From: Nevskia soli
GTDB taxonomy: Bacteria; Pseudomonadota; Gammaproteobacteria; Nevskiales; Nevskiaceae
Direction of reading: 5' to 3'
Assembly (NCBI GenBank): GCA_026224805.1
Contig: JAMFRN010000239.1
Location: 1 to 39,003 of the forward strand
Length of the DNA: 39,003 nucleotides
Part shown: positions 1-7,367 of the stretch, in pieces
How the letters are laid out: each line of letters starts with the position of its first letter
How positions within the stretch are numbered: position 1 is the stretch's first letter
Notes under the pieces: generated by a model
Told to the model about the DNA's origin: nothing
The model's database searches: none
The model's input: only the letters and a program-made list of their open reading frames with translations
Position numbers and translations under genes: made by a program

Positions 1-1
1 C

Positions 2-373
2 GACACCACCGCCGCCATCGCCGGAGCCCTGACCGGCGCCCTCACCGGCACCCTCACCGGCACCTCAGAATTACCCGCCCAGGCTCGCACCCTCGTGCAC
101 GGCGGCGACTGGACCGGGCGCCGCTGGAGCAGTTTTGCCGCTTTATCGGTTGAGGGCCGCGGCGGAAGGTCTGGTGTCGACAAGACGCCAGACCTTCCAC
201 CAGGCCCGGCTTCAGAACTGATAGCTGACGCGCAGCGTCACTTCACTGGCGTAGTCGAAGGTCGACAATGCATTGTTCGTTGGCGTACCCAGATGGCCGT
301 TGATGTAGTTGTAGAACCCTTCCACGGTAAAGCTGTTGTTCGGCTTCCAGCGCAGCGCAGGTTGCAGCAGTAG
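2..373 (+). CDS. C-terminal part of an ADP-ribosylglycohydrolase-like protein (5' end outside window; true end uncertain)
   Basis: The reading frame is open at the left edge and starts with D-T-T-A-A-I-A-G-A-L, which matches the metal-binding C-terminal motif of ADP-ribosylglycohydrolases; that family removes ADP-ribose from proteins or small molecules using two Mg ions. The next residues contain a short repeat, A-L-T-G, encoded by roughly 12-base tandem repeats. After about residue 48 the frame stops looking like protein: it runs through a 15-bp hairpin at 164-198 and overlaps 162 bases of the convergent DUF1302 gene before its stop at 371-373. The neighbouring frame stops at 151-153, just before the hairpin, where a gene end would be expected. 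A small frameshift near 115-140 is therefore possible. The family call rests on one motif. Confidence 0.4.
   Translation, partial: DTTAAIAGALTGALTGTLTGTSELPAQARTLVHGGDWTGRRWSSFAALSVEGRGGRSGVDKTPDLPPGPASELIADAQRHFTGVVEGRQCIVRWRTQMAVDVVVEPFHGKAVVRLPAQRRLQQ
164..198. terminator. Hairpin between convergent genes, likely bidirectional terminator
   Basis: Arms 164-178 and 184-198 pair over 15 bp with one G-T pair around a 5-base loop. The hairpin lies between a rightward gene end and the stop of the leftward DUF1302 gene at 212. Neither side has a T-run, so its strength as an intrinsic terminator is doubtful. Confidence 0.5.
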
Positions 374-2056
374 GCCGCCCTTGGGATCGTAGAGCGCGGC
401 GAAATCGGCGCGCCAGATCAGGTTCGGAAAGGGCTGCTGCAGGGCGAAGGCGATGGCGTTGTAGCCGCCGCCGTAGCCGGGAGCCGGCTTGCTCACATCG
501 CCGCCCATACCGCCGAGGTAGCGGCCGAACAGGTCGCTCTCGGTCTTGTGCAGCCACTGGAACACCATATAGGTGGCGGGCAGGTCGGCCGAGAAGCGCT
601 GGTACTTTTCCATCACCAGGGCAGTGGTCCATTCATGCTTGCGCAGGTAGTCGGCGCCCAGCGACGGGTCGGTGAAAGTGCGGTCCGGTACATACAGGGC
701 TTCGACGTTGATGATGAGCTGGTCCAGCAGCGAGCCCGGCGCGGCGGAAACGACGTAGCTGGCGCCGCCGCCCAAGTCGGTTTCGGCGCGGTAGGCGCGG
801 GCGATATGTCCGCGCAGGCCGCTGCCGGAGGCCTGGAAGAAAGTGTCCAGCTCCTCGCGGGCCAGGCCATAGGTCGGCACTTGCGCCGCGCCGAGGGCGG
901 CCGCGGCGGGGAAGTCGCGCACCGCCGCATTGAGGCCCTCCAGCCCGTTGAGCCGCGCCATGCCGGCGTAGGTGAACCACTCGGCCGAGCTCCATACGCC
1001 GGTGGGGTCCACTTCGAAAGGCGTCTGTGCCAGCACCGCGCCCGATCCGGGTGCGCCCGGCAGGTCGCGGTTCACCCCGGATGCGGTCCAGCGGTACACC
1101 CCATCCGGGTTGTAGCGCCGCACGGCGATGCCCTGCAGGCCGATGTCGCCGTAGTCGCCCTTGACGCGCATGCCGTAGTCCATCTTGCTGTCGTAGTTGG
1201 CATAGGTGTCGTGTACAGTGAACTGCGAGGGGATGGCGTTGTACTGTGTATTCGGATTGCCGTAGACGGCGGGCTGGAATTTCTGCGTGTAGAGGTCGGT
1301 CAGCCAGTGGTCGCTGATCTGGTACAGCACCCGCACCGCCGGCGCCGGCACGCGCTTGTCCGAGAACTCCTCGGTGGCGTAGTCCAGCACCGAGTGACGC
1401 CGCAGGTCCAGGCCGTCGGGCACGTCGAGCACGCGGAAGAAGATGGCCTGGCCCCAGGCGATCTGCTGGTTGCCGATGCGCACGTCGAGCGGCCCGTTGC
1501 TGTATTCGAGGAACAGCGCCGGGAAGTAGATCTGGTAGTTGCGGCCAGCCCACTCCAGTGGCTGCGGATGGGCGCTGCCCTGCACGTCGTACTTGAAATA
1601 GTTGGGCTGGCCGTAGACTGCGCCAGCCGCCTGGCTATCGACCCGGGCAGGATCGTATTCGTGATACAGGGCAGGATCGAAGGCACCGCGCAATTTCGCC
1701 GTCAGGCTCAGCTCGGAGGAAAAGCGCAACGAGGCGTCCAGCTCGGTACGCAGCAGGGCCAGATCGAGGGTGTTGTCGGTCGGTACGCCGTCGCGTGTCG
1801 TGACATCGGTTGCGGTAAAGCTGGTGCGCTGCACCGCCACACCGTTGAACAGGTTGCCGCGCTGGTTGAACGGATTCTCGCGGCCCGAGGTCTTGATCGC
1901 GATATCGGGCCTGATGTAGCCGCTGAGGGACAGCCAGTCGGGCAGACTGAAGCCTGCCGGGGGCGGCGCGGGTGTGTCGTCCGCGTGCGCGGTCGCGCCC
2001 AGGATCAGACAGGCGCACAAGGCCGTCCGCCAACGTGATGCGTTTGATTGTTTCAT
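212..2056 (-). CDS. DUF1302 family outer-membrane protein
   Basis: This 614-residue protein has a Sec signal peptide (about residues 1-25, ending A-T-A-H-A) and a mature part rich in alternating aromatic and polar residues, which suggests an outer-membrane beta-barrel. It ends in Y-Q-F, a typical terminal aromatic of barrel proteins. The N-terminal part (S-G-Y-I-R-P-D followed by an R-G-N-L-F-N segment) and the I-G-N-Q-Q-I-A-W-G-Q stretch are typical of DUF1302. Family members are often found beside DUF1329 proteins and lipid or steroid catabolism genes, but the substrate is not established. No DUF1329 gene is nearby; the next gene is an acyl-CoA dehydrogenase on the same strand upstream. The ATG at 2054-2056 follows an A-G-G-G-T-G ribosome-binding sequence. 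A second DUF1302 protein lies at 31201-33150. Confidence 0.85.
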   Translation of the reverse strand: MKQSNASRWRTALCACLILGATAHADDTPAPPPAGFSLPDWLSLSGYIRPDIAIKTSGRENPFNQRGNLFNGVAVQRTSFTATDVTTRDGVPTDNTLDLALLRTELDASLRFSSELSLTAKLRGAFDPALYHEYDPARVDSQAAGAVYGQPNYFKYDVQGSAHPQPLEWAGRNYQIYFPALFLEYSNGPLDVRIGNQQIAWGQAIFFRVLDVPDGLDLRRHSVLDYATEEFSDKRVPAPAVRVLYQISDHWLTDLYTQKFQPAVYGNPNTQYNAIPSQFTVHDTYANYDSKMDYGMRVKGDYGDIGLQGIAVRRYNPDGVYRWTASGVNRDLPGAPGSGAVLAQTPFEVDPTGVWSSAEWFTYAGMARLNGLEGLNAAVRDFPAAAALGAAQVPTYGLAREELDTFFQASGSGLRGHIARAYRAETDLGGGASYVVSAAPGSLLDQLIINVEALYVPDRTFTDPSLGADYLRKHEWTTALVMEKYQRFSADLPATYMVFQWLHKTESDLFGRYLGGMGGDVSKPAPGYGGGYNAIAFALQQPFPNLIWRADFAALYDPKGGLLLQPALRWKPNNSFTVEGFYNYINGHLGTPTNNALSTFDYASEVTLRVSYQF

Positions 2057-2398
2057 GGTTCACCCTTATCTCGATTGCCAGACTTCGCCTTACGCGGGCC
2101 CTGAGCTAGCAATGCTTTTTTATAGCGGGCGATCTACATCAAAACGGCGCACCCCACGATGGCCACGCCCACCTGCACTGGGTGGGCACCTCGCGGCGCC
2201 AGTTCTTGTTCTCCTCGCAGACCCAGACTAGGGCCGGCAGGGATGTTCCAACCCGACCCGAACGGGTAGGCGGAATACCGCTGGCGGGGTCATTTCCTAC
2301 CGTACAGCCAGAATGCGCGCTTGCTTCGCGCCGGGCCGAAATGAAAACGGCGGGTCGGAAACCGGCCCGCCGCAAGCTGCCGCTGCCGCCGGCGCGAC
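2057..2398. other. Intergenic region between acyl-CoA dehydrogenase and DUF1302 gene
   Basis: This 342-base gap holds no convincing gene; its open frames lack protein-like composition. It should contain the promoter of the DUF1302 gene on the minus strand. The only structure I can support is the hairpin at 2349-2371, listed separately. A short C-C-C-G-A-A-C-G-G-G inverted repeat near 2260 is weak. Confidence 0.5.
2342..2371 (-). terminator. Intrinsic terminator of the acyl-CoA dehydrogenase gene
   Basis: On the minus strand a 10-bp GC-rich stem (2362-2371 with 2349-2358, one G-T pair, 3-base loop) is followed by G-T-T-T-T-C-A-T-T-T. It lies 28 bases after the stop codon of the dehydrogenase, so that gene probably ends its own transcript here and is not cotranscribed with the DUF1302 gene. 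Confidence 0.65.
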
Positions 2399-3568
2399 TT
2401 ATGCCAGCGAGCGCGAAATCACTTCCTTCATGATCTCGTTGGTGCCGCCGTAGATGCGCTGCACGCGCGAGTCGGCGAACATGCGGGTGACCAGGTACTC
2501 GTTCATGTAGCCGTAGCCGCCGTGCAGCTGCACGCATTCATCCAGCATCTGCTGCTGGGTGTCGGTGATCCAGTACTTGGCCATCGAGGCGGTGGCGGTA
2601 TCGAGCTTGCCTTCCAGGTGGTCCTGGATGCAGCGGTCGATGAAGACGCGGGCGATGCGGGTGTGGGTGGCGATCTCGGCCAGCTTGAACTTGGTGTTCT
2701 GGAATTCGGCGATGGTCTTGCCGAAGGCCTTGCGCTCGCGCACGTACTGCTTGGTTGCCTCCAGTCCGCCCTCCATCGCGGCGACGCCGCCGAGCGCGAC
2801 GATCAGGCGCTCATAGGGCAGGTCGGACATGAGCTGGAAGAAGCCCTGGCCTTCGCGGCCGCCGAGCAGGTTGTCCGCCGATACGCGTACGTCCTCGAAG
2901 AATAGTTCCGAGGTGTCCTGCGCCTTCATGCCCATCTTGTCGAGGATGCGGCCGACACGGTAGCCCTTCAGCCCCGGCGTCTCCACCAGGAAGATCGAGG
3001 TGCCTTTCGCGCCCTGGCTCGGGTCGGTCTTGGTCACCACGATCATGATCTCGGCCAGGTAGCCATTGGTGATGAAGATCTTGGAGCCATTGATGATGTA
3101 GTCGTCGCCGTCCTTCACTGCCTTGGTGCGGATGCCCTGCAGGTCGGAGCCGGCGCCCGGCTCGGTCATGGCGATGGCGCCGACCAGCTCGCCGCGGGCC
3201 ATGCGTGGCAGGAAACGCTGCTTCTGCTCCTCGGTGCCGTGGTTGAGGATGTAGTGGGCGCAGATGCTGTGCACGCCCTGGCCGAAGCCGCTGAGGCCGC
3301 GGCGCTGGGTTTCCTCGTACACCACCGCCTCGTGGCGGAAGTCGCCGCCGGCGCCGCCGTATTCGGCCGGGATGTCGGTGCAGAGCAGGCCTTGCGCGCC
3401 GGCCTTGCGCCAGATCTCGTGCCCGACATGCTTTTGATGCCGCCACTGTTCGTCGTGCGGAACCATCTCGGCTTCGGCGAAGCGCGAAACGGCGTCGCGG
3501 AACATGGCGAGGTCTTCGTCCATCCAGGGGGAGACGTAGGGACGGGTCGGGGCGGGTGAGGAGCTCAT
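2399..3568 (-). CDS. Acyl-CoA dehydrogenase, long-chain/isovaleryl type
   Basis: The 389-residue flavoprotein would catalyse the first step of beta-oxidation, forming the 2,3-double bond of an acyl-CoA and passing electrons to ETF. All three family domains are present: N-terminal helices (10-130), the FAD-binding middle part (A-M-T-E-P-G-A-G-S-D at 133-142, then F-I-T-N-G) and the C-terminal helices (R-K-A-F-G-K, Q-L-H-G-G-Y-G-Y). At the place of the catalytic Glu of medium-chain enzymes the sequence is I-Y-G-G-T-N-E-I-M-K with Gly374, while Glu253 in L-P-Y-E-R-L sits where long-chain and isovaleryl-CoA dehydrogenases carry their base. This supports a long- or branched-chain substrate. The ATG at 3566-3568 gives the normal family length; a longer frame to 3865 adds only a non-homologous, Pro/Arg-rich stretch. 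Confidence 0.93.
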   Translation of the reverse strand: MSSSPAPTRPYVSPWMDEDLAMFRDAVSRFAEAEMVPHDEQWRHQKHVGHEIWRKAGAQGLLCTDIPAEYGGAGGDFRHEAVVYEETQRRGLSGFGQGVHSICAHYILNHGTEEQKQRFLPRMARGELVGAIAMTEPGAGSDLQGIRTKAVKDGDDYIINGSKIFITNGYLAEIMIVVTKTDPSQGAKGTSIFLVETPGLKGYRVGRILDKMGMKAQDTSELFFEDVRVSADNLLGGREGQGFFQLMSDLPYERLIVALGGVAAMEGGLEATKQYVRERKAFGKTIAEFQNTKFKLAEIATHTRIARVFIDRCIQDHLEGKLDTATASMAKYWITDTQQQMLDECVQLHGGYGYMNEYLVTRMFADSRVQRIYGGTNEIMKEVISRSLA

Positions 3569-3702
3569 GGATAGTGGGGAGTGCGTATGGCGTGGTGGAA
3601 GAGGTAAACCTTCGCCGATTTTATCGCGCCACGCCTCGTCTCCGCAGATGAGCGGTAATCCTGCTTGTCCTGTGCTCGTTCCGGGATCGGGCCAGACCGC
3701 GT

Positions 3703-4599
3703 TCAGGCGGCTGGATCGGTTTCCAGAATCTGCTCCGCTGCTTCCTCCGGCGCGGGCCATTCTTCCGTCCCGATCGGCTGGAGATCGACTGACGGTCCGC
3801 TGCCGTTGTCGCTGAAGCGGAGCCGATAACGTTCTCCCAGCTGGGGCTGCGGCCCATCCGGCCACAGGGTACGGAAGCTGGTGCTGTCGGTGAACACGGA
3901 AGGCAGGGTTTCGACCTGCTCGATCCGCTGTCCCGGCCGCGGCCGCCTGCGGGCCGCGTCGGCCAGTGCGTACGGCAGCGCGAACTCGACCCGCGTGCCG
4001 GGCTGGATGAGGATGCGGTGACGCACGCGCCGGCCGTCGGTGCGCCCCGGGCCGCCCGGTTCCGAACTCAGCGCGGGCCTGAATTCAAGACCGCCCAGGA
4101 TACTCAGCTCCCCGGCCTTGCTGACCGAGGCGATGCGGCAGCCGAGCACCGTGAGTTGGCCGGTGACGCGCCGGGTTTTCGCGGCTGTATTGAGATTGAT
4201 CCTTGCTTTCACCGGGCGCGGCGAGGAGCTGGCGAACTCGAACAGGGCGGCAGCCACCGCCGCGGCATCGAGTCCTTCGCTGTACTGGGTGGAAGCTTCC
4301 AGCGCGGAGGTGACGACCGAGGCTTCGCCGCGCAGGGCAGTGCGGTCGCAGCGGTCGAGCGAGTAGGGGCTGGTGCCGCGGATCACCAGGTGCGCATTGG
4401 CCCAGGGATAGGCCAGCCACGAGGGATACAGCGAGTAGTTGCACTCGCGGAACGCAAAATTCCGGTCCACGACTTGCAGCCGTAGCTCTGGCAAGGCCGG
4501 GCGAACCCCGCCGGCGGTGTGATTCTTCGCATGCACTGCATCGTTCCCTGGGCCAGCAACCGCACGCGCCCCTGGCGGGCGCCCCTTTTGTGTGGCCAT
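3703..4599 (-). CDS. Uncharacterised protein
   Basis: I do not recognise this 298-residue protein. It has no clear signal peptide or membrane helix. The start is Arg/Pro/Gly-rich and the middle (about 40-250) alternates beta-strand-like segments, including L-R-L-Q-V-V-D-R-N-F-A-F-R-E, T-G-Q-L-T-V-L-G and G-T-R-V-E-F-A-L-P-Y. The last 50 residues are acidic and Pro-rich. The ATG at 4597-4599 is preferred over a TTG four codons upstream. It is divergent from the MbnP gene and shares a 376-base upstream region with it, so a common regulator is possible. The codon pattern looks genuine, but a function cannot be assigned. Confidence 0.65.
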   Translation of the reverse strand: MATQKGRPPGARAVAGPGNDAVHAKNHTAGGVRPALPELRLQVVDRNFAFRECNYSLYPSWLAYPWANAHLVIRGTSPYSLDRCDRTALRGEASVVTSALEASTQYSEGLDAAAVAAALFEFASSSPRPVKARINLNTAAKTRRVTGQLTVLGCRIASVSKAGELSILGGLEFRPALSSEPGGPGRTDGRRVRHRILIQPGTRVEFALPYALADAARRRPRPGQRIEQVETLPSVFTDSTSFRTLWPDGPQPQLGERYRLRFSDNGSGPSVDLQPIGTEEWPAPEEAAEQILETDPAA

Positions 4600-4975
4600 G
4601 TAATAGCGCAAGCTGGGCTGCGGAAAAAATGCTGTGCGCGTCTATGCATATAACAGGCTGGCAGGTGCAAGCCCGCGGACCGCGCGCGACGGAAGACAGG
4701 CGCCGCCGCGCCTGTGCTCACGGATCCGGCGCATTTCCGGAATCGCCAATGTTTACAGCACCTTTCGCTGCCCATCGCGCCCGCGGCGGATGCGTACGTG
4801 CTGCCGGTTCGTTCTATCGCCGAGGCTTTGCCTCATCGATGCGGCCGGTGTGCCGCTGCGTAAACCATCTATGAATAGCCCGATTCGATCTCGAAAACCG
4901 GTGTTTGCCGTGCGACGGCCAAACCTATGATTGCATGCCGCGCGCATGTCGCCGGCAGTGGCTCAGGAACCGAAC
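4600..4975. promoter_or_regulatory. Divergent intergenic region upstream of the MbnP/MbnH locus
   Basis: These 376 bases separate the leftward unknown gene from the rightward MbnP gene and must hold both promoters. Parts are AT-richer than the surroundings (for example 4625-4655 and 4745-4765), as expected of promoters. I see no CueR-type or other recognisable metal-regulator site, and no confident -35/-10 pair. An A-G-G-A ribosome-binding sequence at about 4965 decides the MbnP start. Confidence 0.4.
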
Positions 4976-5773
4976 ATGAAAAGAAAGATGAATCTGGCGG
5001 CGCGCCGGTTGGCCGCTGCATGGCTGTTGTTGCTCGCCGGTTGCGGTCATGGCGCAGCGCAGGGCGGCTTGCCGCTGCGTATCGAGATCAGCCATGTGGT
5101 GGGCGATGCGCCGTTGCAGCTTGGCGACAGTTACAAGACCGCCGCCGGCGATGTATGGAGCGCCGAGCGCCTGCGCTATTACCTGAGCAACTTCCGCCTG
5201 CGCCGCGCCGACGGCAGCTGGTTCGTCAATCCGCAAAGCGCGGACAGCAGCCGCGGCTATTTCCTGGTGGACGAGGCGGATGCGGCATCGAAGCAGTTCC
5301 AGATCGGGCCACTGCCGGCGGGAACCTATAGCGGCATCGAGTTCCTGGTCGGCGTCGATGCGACGCGCAACGGCGCCGGCGCGCAGACTGGCACGCTCGA
5401 TCCGGCGCGCGGCATGTTCTGGACCTGGAACACCGGCTATATCTTCTTCCAGTTCGAGGGACATTCGCCGCAGTCCAGCGATGCCGAGCATGCGCTGACC
5501 TGGCACGTCGGTGGCGGCACGGGTGCACCGGCGCGCAGCGTATTCCTGCAATTCCAGTCGCCGGTGGAGATTAGCGCGGAGAACAGCGCGGAACTGCACT
5601 TGCATGCCGATCTGGCGCGGCTGTTCGACGGCGCGCATGTGCTGCATCCGGCGACGCAGCCCACCGCCATGGATGCGGCTGCCTCGGCCGAGGTTGCGGA
5701 CAACAGCGCTGGGCTGTTCCGCATCGACCATGTGCACAAGCTGCCGAAAGCGGGGCTCGCGGCGGGCCTGTGA
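4976..5773 (+). CDS. mbnP: MbnP family copper-binding lipoprotein
   Basis: The 265-residue protein has a lipoprotein signal with lipobox L-A-G-C (Cys23), so it is probably membrane-anchored in the periplasm. Family features are R-L-R-Y-Y-L-S-N-F-R-L (65-75), the G-x-L-P-A-G-T-Y-like turn (111-118) and G-M-F-W-T-W-N-T-G-Y (146-155) followed by F-E-G. In studied MbnP proteins one Trp is oxidised to kynurenine by the partner MbnH and then helps bind Cu(I) with two histidines. Candidate Trp residues here include W61, W149, W151 and W176; which one is modified cannot be read from the sequence. The stop overlaps the GTG start of the MbnH gene (GTGA), a sign of coupled translation. The ATG at 4976 has a ribosome-binding site; an upstream ATG at 4931 would spoil the signal peptide. 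No methanobactin precursor or mbnB/mbnC gene is present. Confidence 0.85.
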   Translation: MKRKMNLAARRLAAAWLLLLAGCGHGAAQGGLPLRIEISHVVGDAPLQLGDSYKTAAGDVWSAERLRYYLSNFRLRRADGSWFVNPQSADSSRGYFLVDEADAASKQFQIGPLPAGTYSGIEFLVGVDATRNGAGAQTGTLDPARGMFWTWNTGYIFFQFEGHSPQSSDAEHALTWHVGGGTGAPARSVFLQFQSPVEISAENSAELHLHADLARLFDGAHVLHPATQPTAMDAAASAEVADNSAGLFRIDHVHKLPKAGLAAGL

Positions 5774-6801
5774 AGCGACCGGCGCTATGGTTGCTGGGGG
5801 TGCCGCTGCTCGTCGTGGTGATGGCCGCGCCGTTGGCGCGCGCCATGATCGCGGCGCACGCCACCCCGCGCCTGCAGGTGCCGCAAGGCTGGCCCGCACC
5901 GCGTTACGACTTCGCCGGCAACCCCGTGACTGCGGCCGGCTTCGCCCTCGGGCGCCGCCTGTTCTACGACCCCATCCTGTCGCGCGACGGCAGCGTCGCC
6001 TGCGGCAGCTGCCACCAGCAGTTCGCCGCGTTCGCGCACCTGGATCATCGCGTCAGCCATGGCATCGGCGGCGTCAACGGCAAGCGCAACACGCCGGGCC
6101 TGTTCAATCTGGCCTGGCAGCCGGACCTGATGTGGGACGGCTCGGTGCATCACCTGGAAATGCAGCCGGTGGCGCCGATGAGCAATCCGGTTGAGATGGG
6201 CGGCAGCTTAGCACTGGCGGTGGACAAGCTGCGCCGCGATGCGCGCTATCCCGAATTGTTCGCGCGGGCTTTCGGTTCGCCGGGCGTGGATTCGCAGCGC
6301 CTGCTGCGCGCGCTGGCGCAGTTCACCGGCACCCTGGTATCGGCGGATTCGCGCTACGACCGCTATGTGCAAGGGCGGGAAGCCTTCACTCCGCAGGAGC
6401 ATGAAGGCCTGGACCTGTTCCGCCAGCATTGCGCCGCTTGCCACCGCGAGCCACTGTTCAGCGATTTCAGCTATCGCAACAACGGCCTCGATGCCGCGCC
6501 GCGCGATGCCGGGCGCGCGGTCATCAGCGGCCGCGCCGAGGATCAGGGCCGCTTCCGCGTGCCCTCGCTGCGCAATGTGGCCCTGACCGCGCCGTATATG
6601 CACGATGGCCGCTACGAAACCCTGGAGCAGGTGCTCGATCATTACGCCGCCGGCATCCAGCCTTCGCCCACGCTCGATCCGTTGCTAGCCCATGGTGTTC
6701 CCCTCACCGCCGGGGAACGCGAAGCGCTGCTGGCCTTCCTCGACACCCTGAGCGATGAAAATTTCATTCACGACCGGCGTTTTGCCGAGACCCACGATTG
6801 A
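5770..6801 (+). CDS. mbnH: MbnH-like di-haem MauG/cytochrome c peroxidase family enzyme
   Basis: The 343-residue protein has an N-terminal hydrophobic segment (6-25) and two c-type haem motifs, C78-G-S-C-H82 and C221-A-A-C-H225, in the order and spacing of bacterial di-haem peroxidases and MauG. The G-R-x-L-F-Y-D-P-x-L-S region (61-71) and the T-A-P-Y-M-H-D-G-R loop near residue 268 are typical of this family. In known cases MbnH forms a high-valent bis-Fe(IV) state and converts a Trp of MbnP to kynurenine. The GTG start overlaps the MbnP stop, and the stop (TGA, 6799-6801) is 5 bases before the next gene's ATG, so the genes form one operon. A peroxide-detoxifying role is a less likely alternative because of the MbnP partner. 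Confidence 0.9.
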   Translation: MKRPALWLLGVPLLVVVMAAPLARAMIAAHATPRLQVPQGWPAPRYDFAGNPVTAAGFALGRRLFYDPILSRDGSVACGSCHQQFAAFAHLDHRVSHGIGGVNGKRNTPGLFNLAWQPDLMWDGSVHHLEMQPVAPMSNPVEMGGSLALAVDKLRRDARYPELFARAFGSPGVDSQRLLRALAQFTGTLVSADSRYDRYVQGREAFTPQEHEGLDLFRQHCAACHREPLFSDFSYRNNGLDAAPRDAGRAVISGRAEDQGRFRVPSLRNVALTAPYMHDGRYETLEQVLDHYAAGIQPSPTLDPLLAHGVPLTAGEREALLAFLDTLSDENFIHDRRFAETHD

Positions 6802-6806
6802 CTGTC

Positions 6807-7367
6807 ATGACCAAGTCCGGCGCTGCCTTGTCGTATCTGCTTGTCCTCTCACTGTGCTGCGCAGCGGGCGCGGTATCAGCGCACGAAGGCCATCACGAGG
6901 CCGAGCCCGAAGCGGCTGCTGTTCCCGCAGCACCGCCGGCTCCGCGTGCGACGCTGGATACGCCGCAGGTCGAGCTGGTCGTGCAGCGTGAGGGCGGCGA
7001 CATCGTGCTGTACCTCGACGACTACGCGACGAATGCGCCCTTGAACGGCCTGCTGCTCAGCGTGCGCAGCGGCACGCTGACGCTGCAGGCGGCGCAGAGC
7101 GGCGAGGGCGCCTACCGCATCGCGGGCGATCTGATCGATGGCCGCGGCGAACAGCCCCTGGAGATTTCGGTGCATGGGGGCGGCATCGACGCGCAGTTGC
7201 AGGCCGTGCTGCCCGCCGCCGTGCAGCCCGGCGGGGCGCCTGAAGCGGCTCCGCACAACGCCTGGTGGCTCGCCGCCGTGCCGGCAGCCCTGATCCTGCT
7301 CGGCGGGGGGTGGTTGCTAAGGCGCAGGCACGAGAGGCGCGTGGCGCCAGGATTCGGCAACGCCTGA
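6807..7367 (+). CDS. Membrane-anchored periplasmic protein with His-rich N-terminus
   Basis: I do not recognise a named family. The 186-residue protein has a signal peptide ending A-V-S-A, after which the mature chain would begin H-E-G-H-H-E. A Pro/Ala-rich linker follows, then a beta-rich domain of about 85 residues (roughly 45-130), another linker, and a C-terminal helix (about 152-173) with a positively charged tail, giving a periplasmic domain tethered to the inner membrane. The ATG at 6807 is preferred; a TTG at 6798 would overlap the MbnH stop. Its stop overlaps the RND permease start (ATGA). The position between MbnH and the pump suggests a metal-delivery or adaptor-like accessory role; this is inference. 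Confidence 0.75.
   Translation: MTKSGAALSYLLVLSLCCAAGAVSAHEGHHEAEPEAAAVPAAPPAPRATLDTPQVELVVQREGGDIVLYLDDYATNAPLNGLLLSVRSGTLTLQAAQSGEGAYRIAGDLIDGRGEQPLEISVHGGGIDAQLQAVLPAAVQPGGAPEAAPHNAWWLAAVPAALILLGGGWLLRRRHERRVAPGFGNA

Noticed and set aside
3569-3865. N-terminal extension of the acyl-CoA dehydrogenase
   Set aside because: The extra residues have no resemblance to the family and overlap the end of the gene at 3703-4599. The ATG at 3568 gives the standard length.
4976-6801. A methanobactin biosynthesis locus
   Set aside because: MbnP and MbnH homologues are present, but no mbnA precursor and no mbnB or mbnC gene is visible; these pairs are common outside methanobactin operons.
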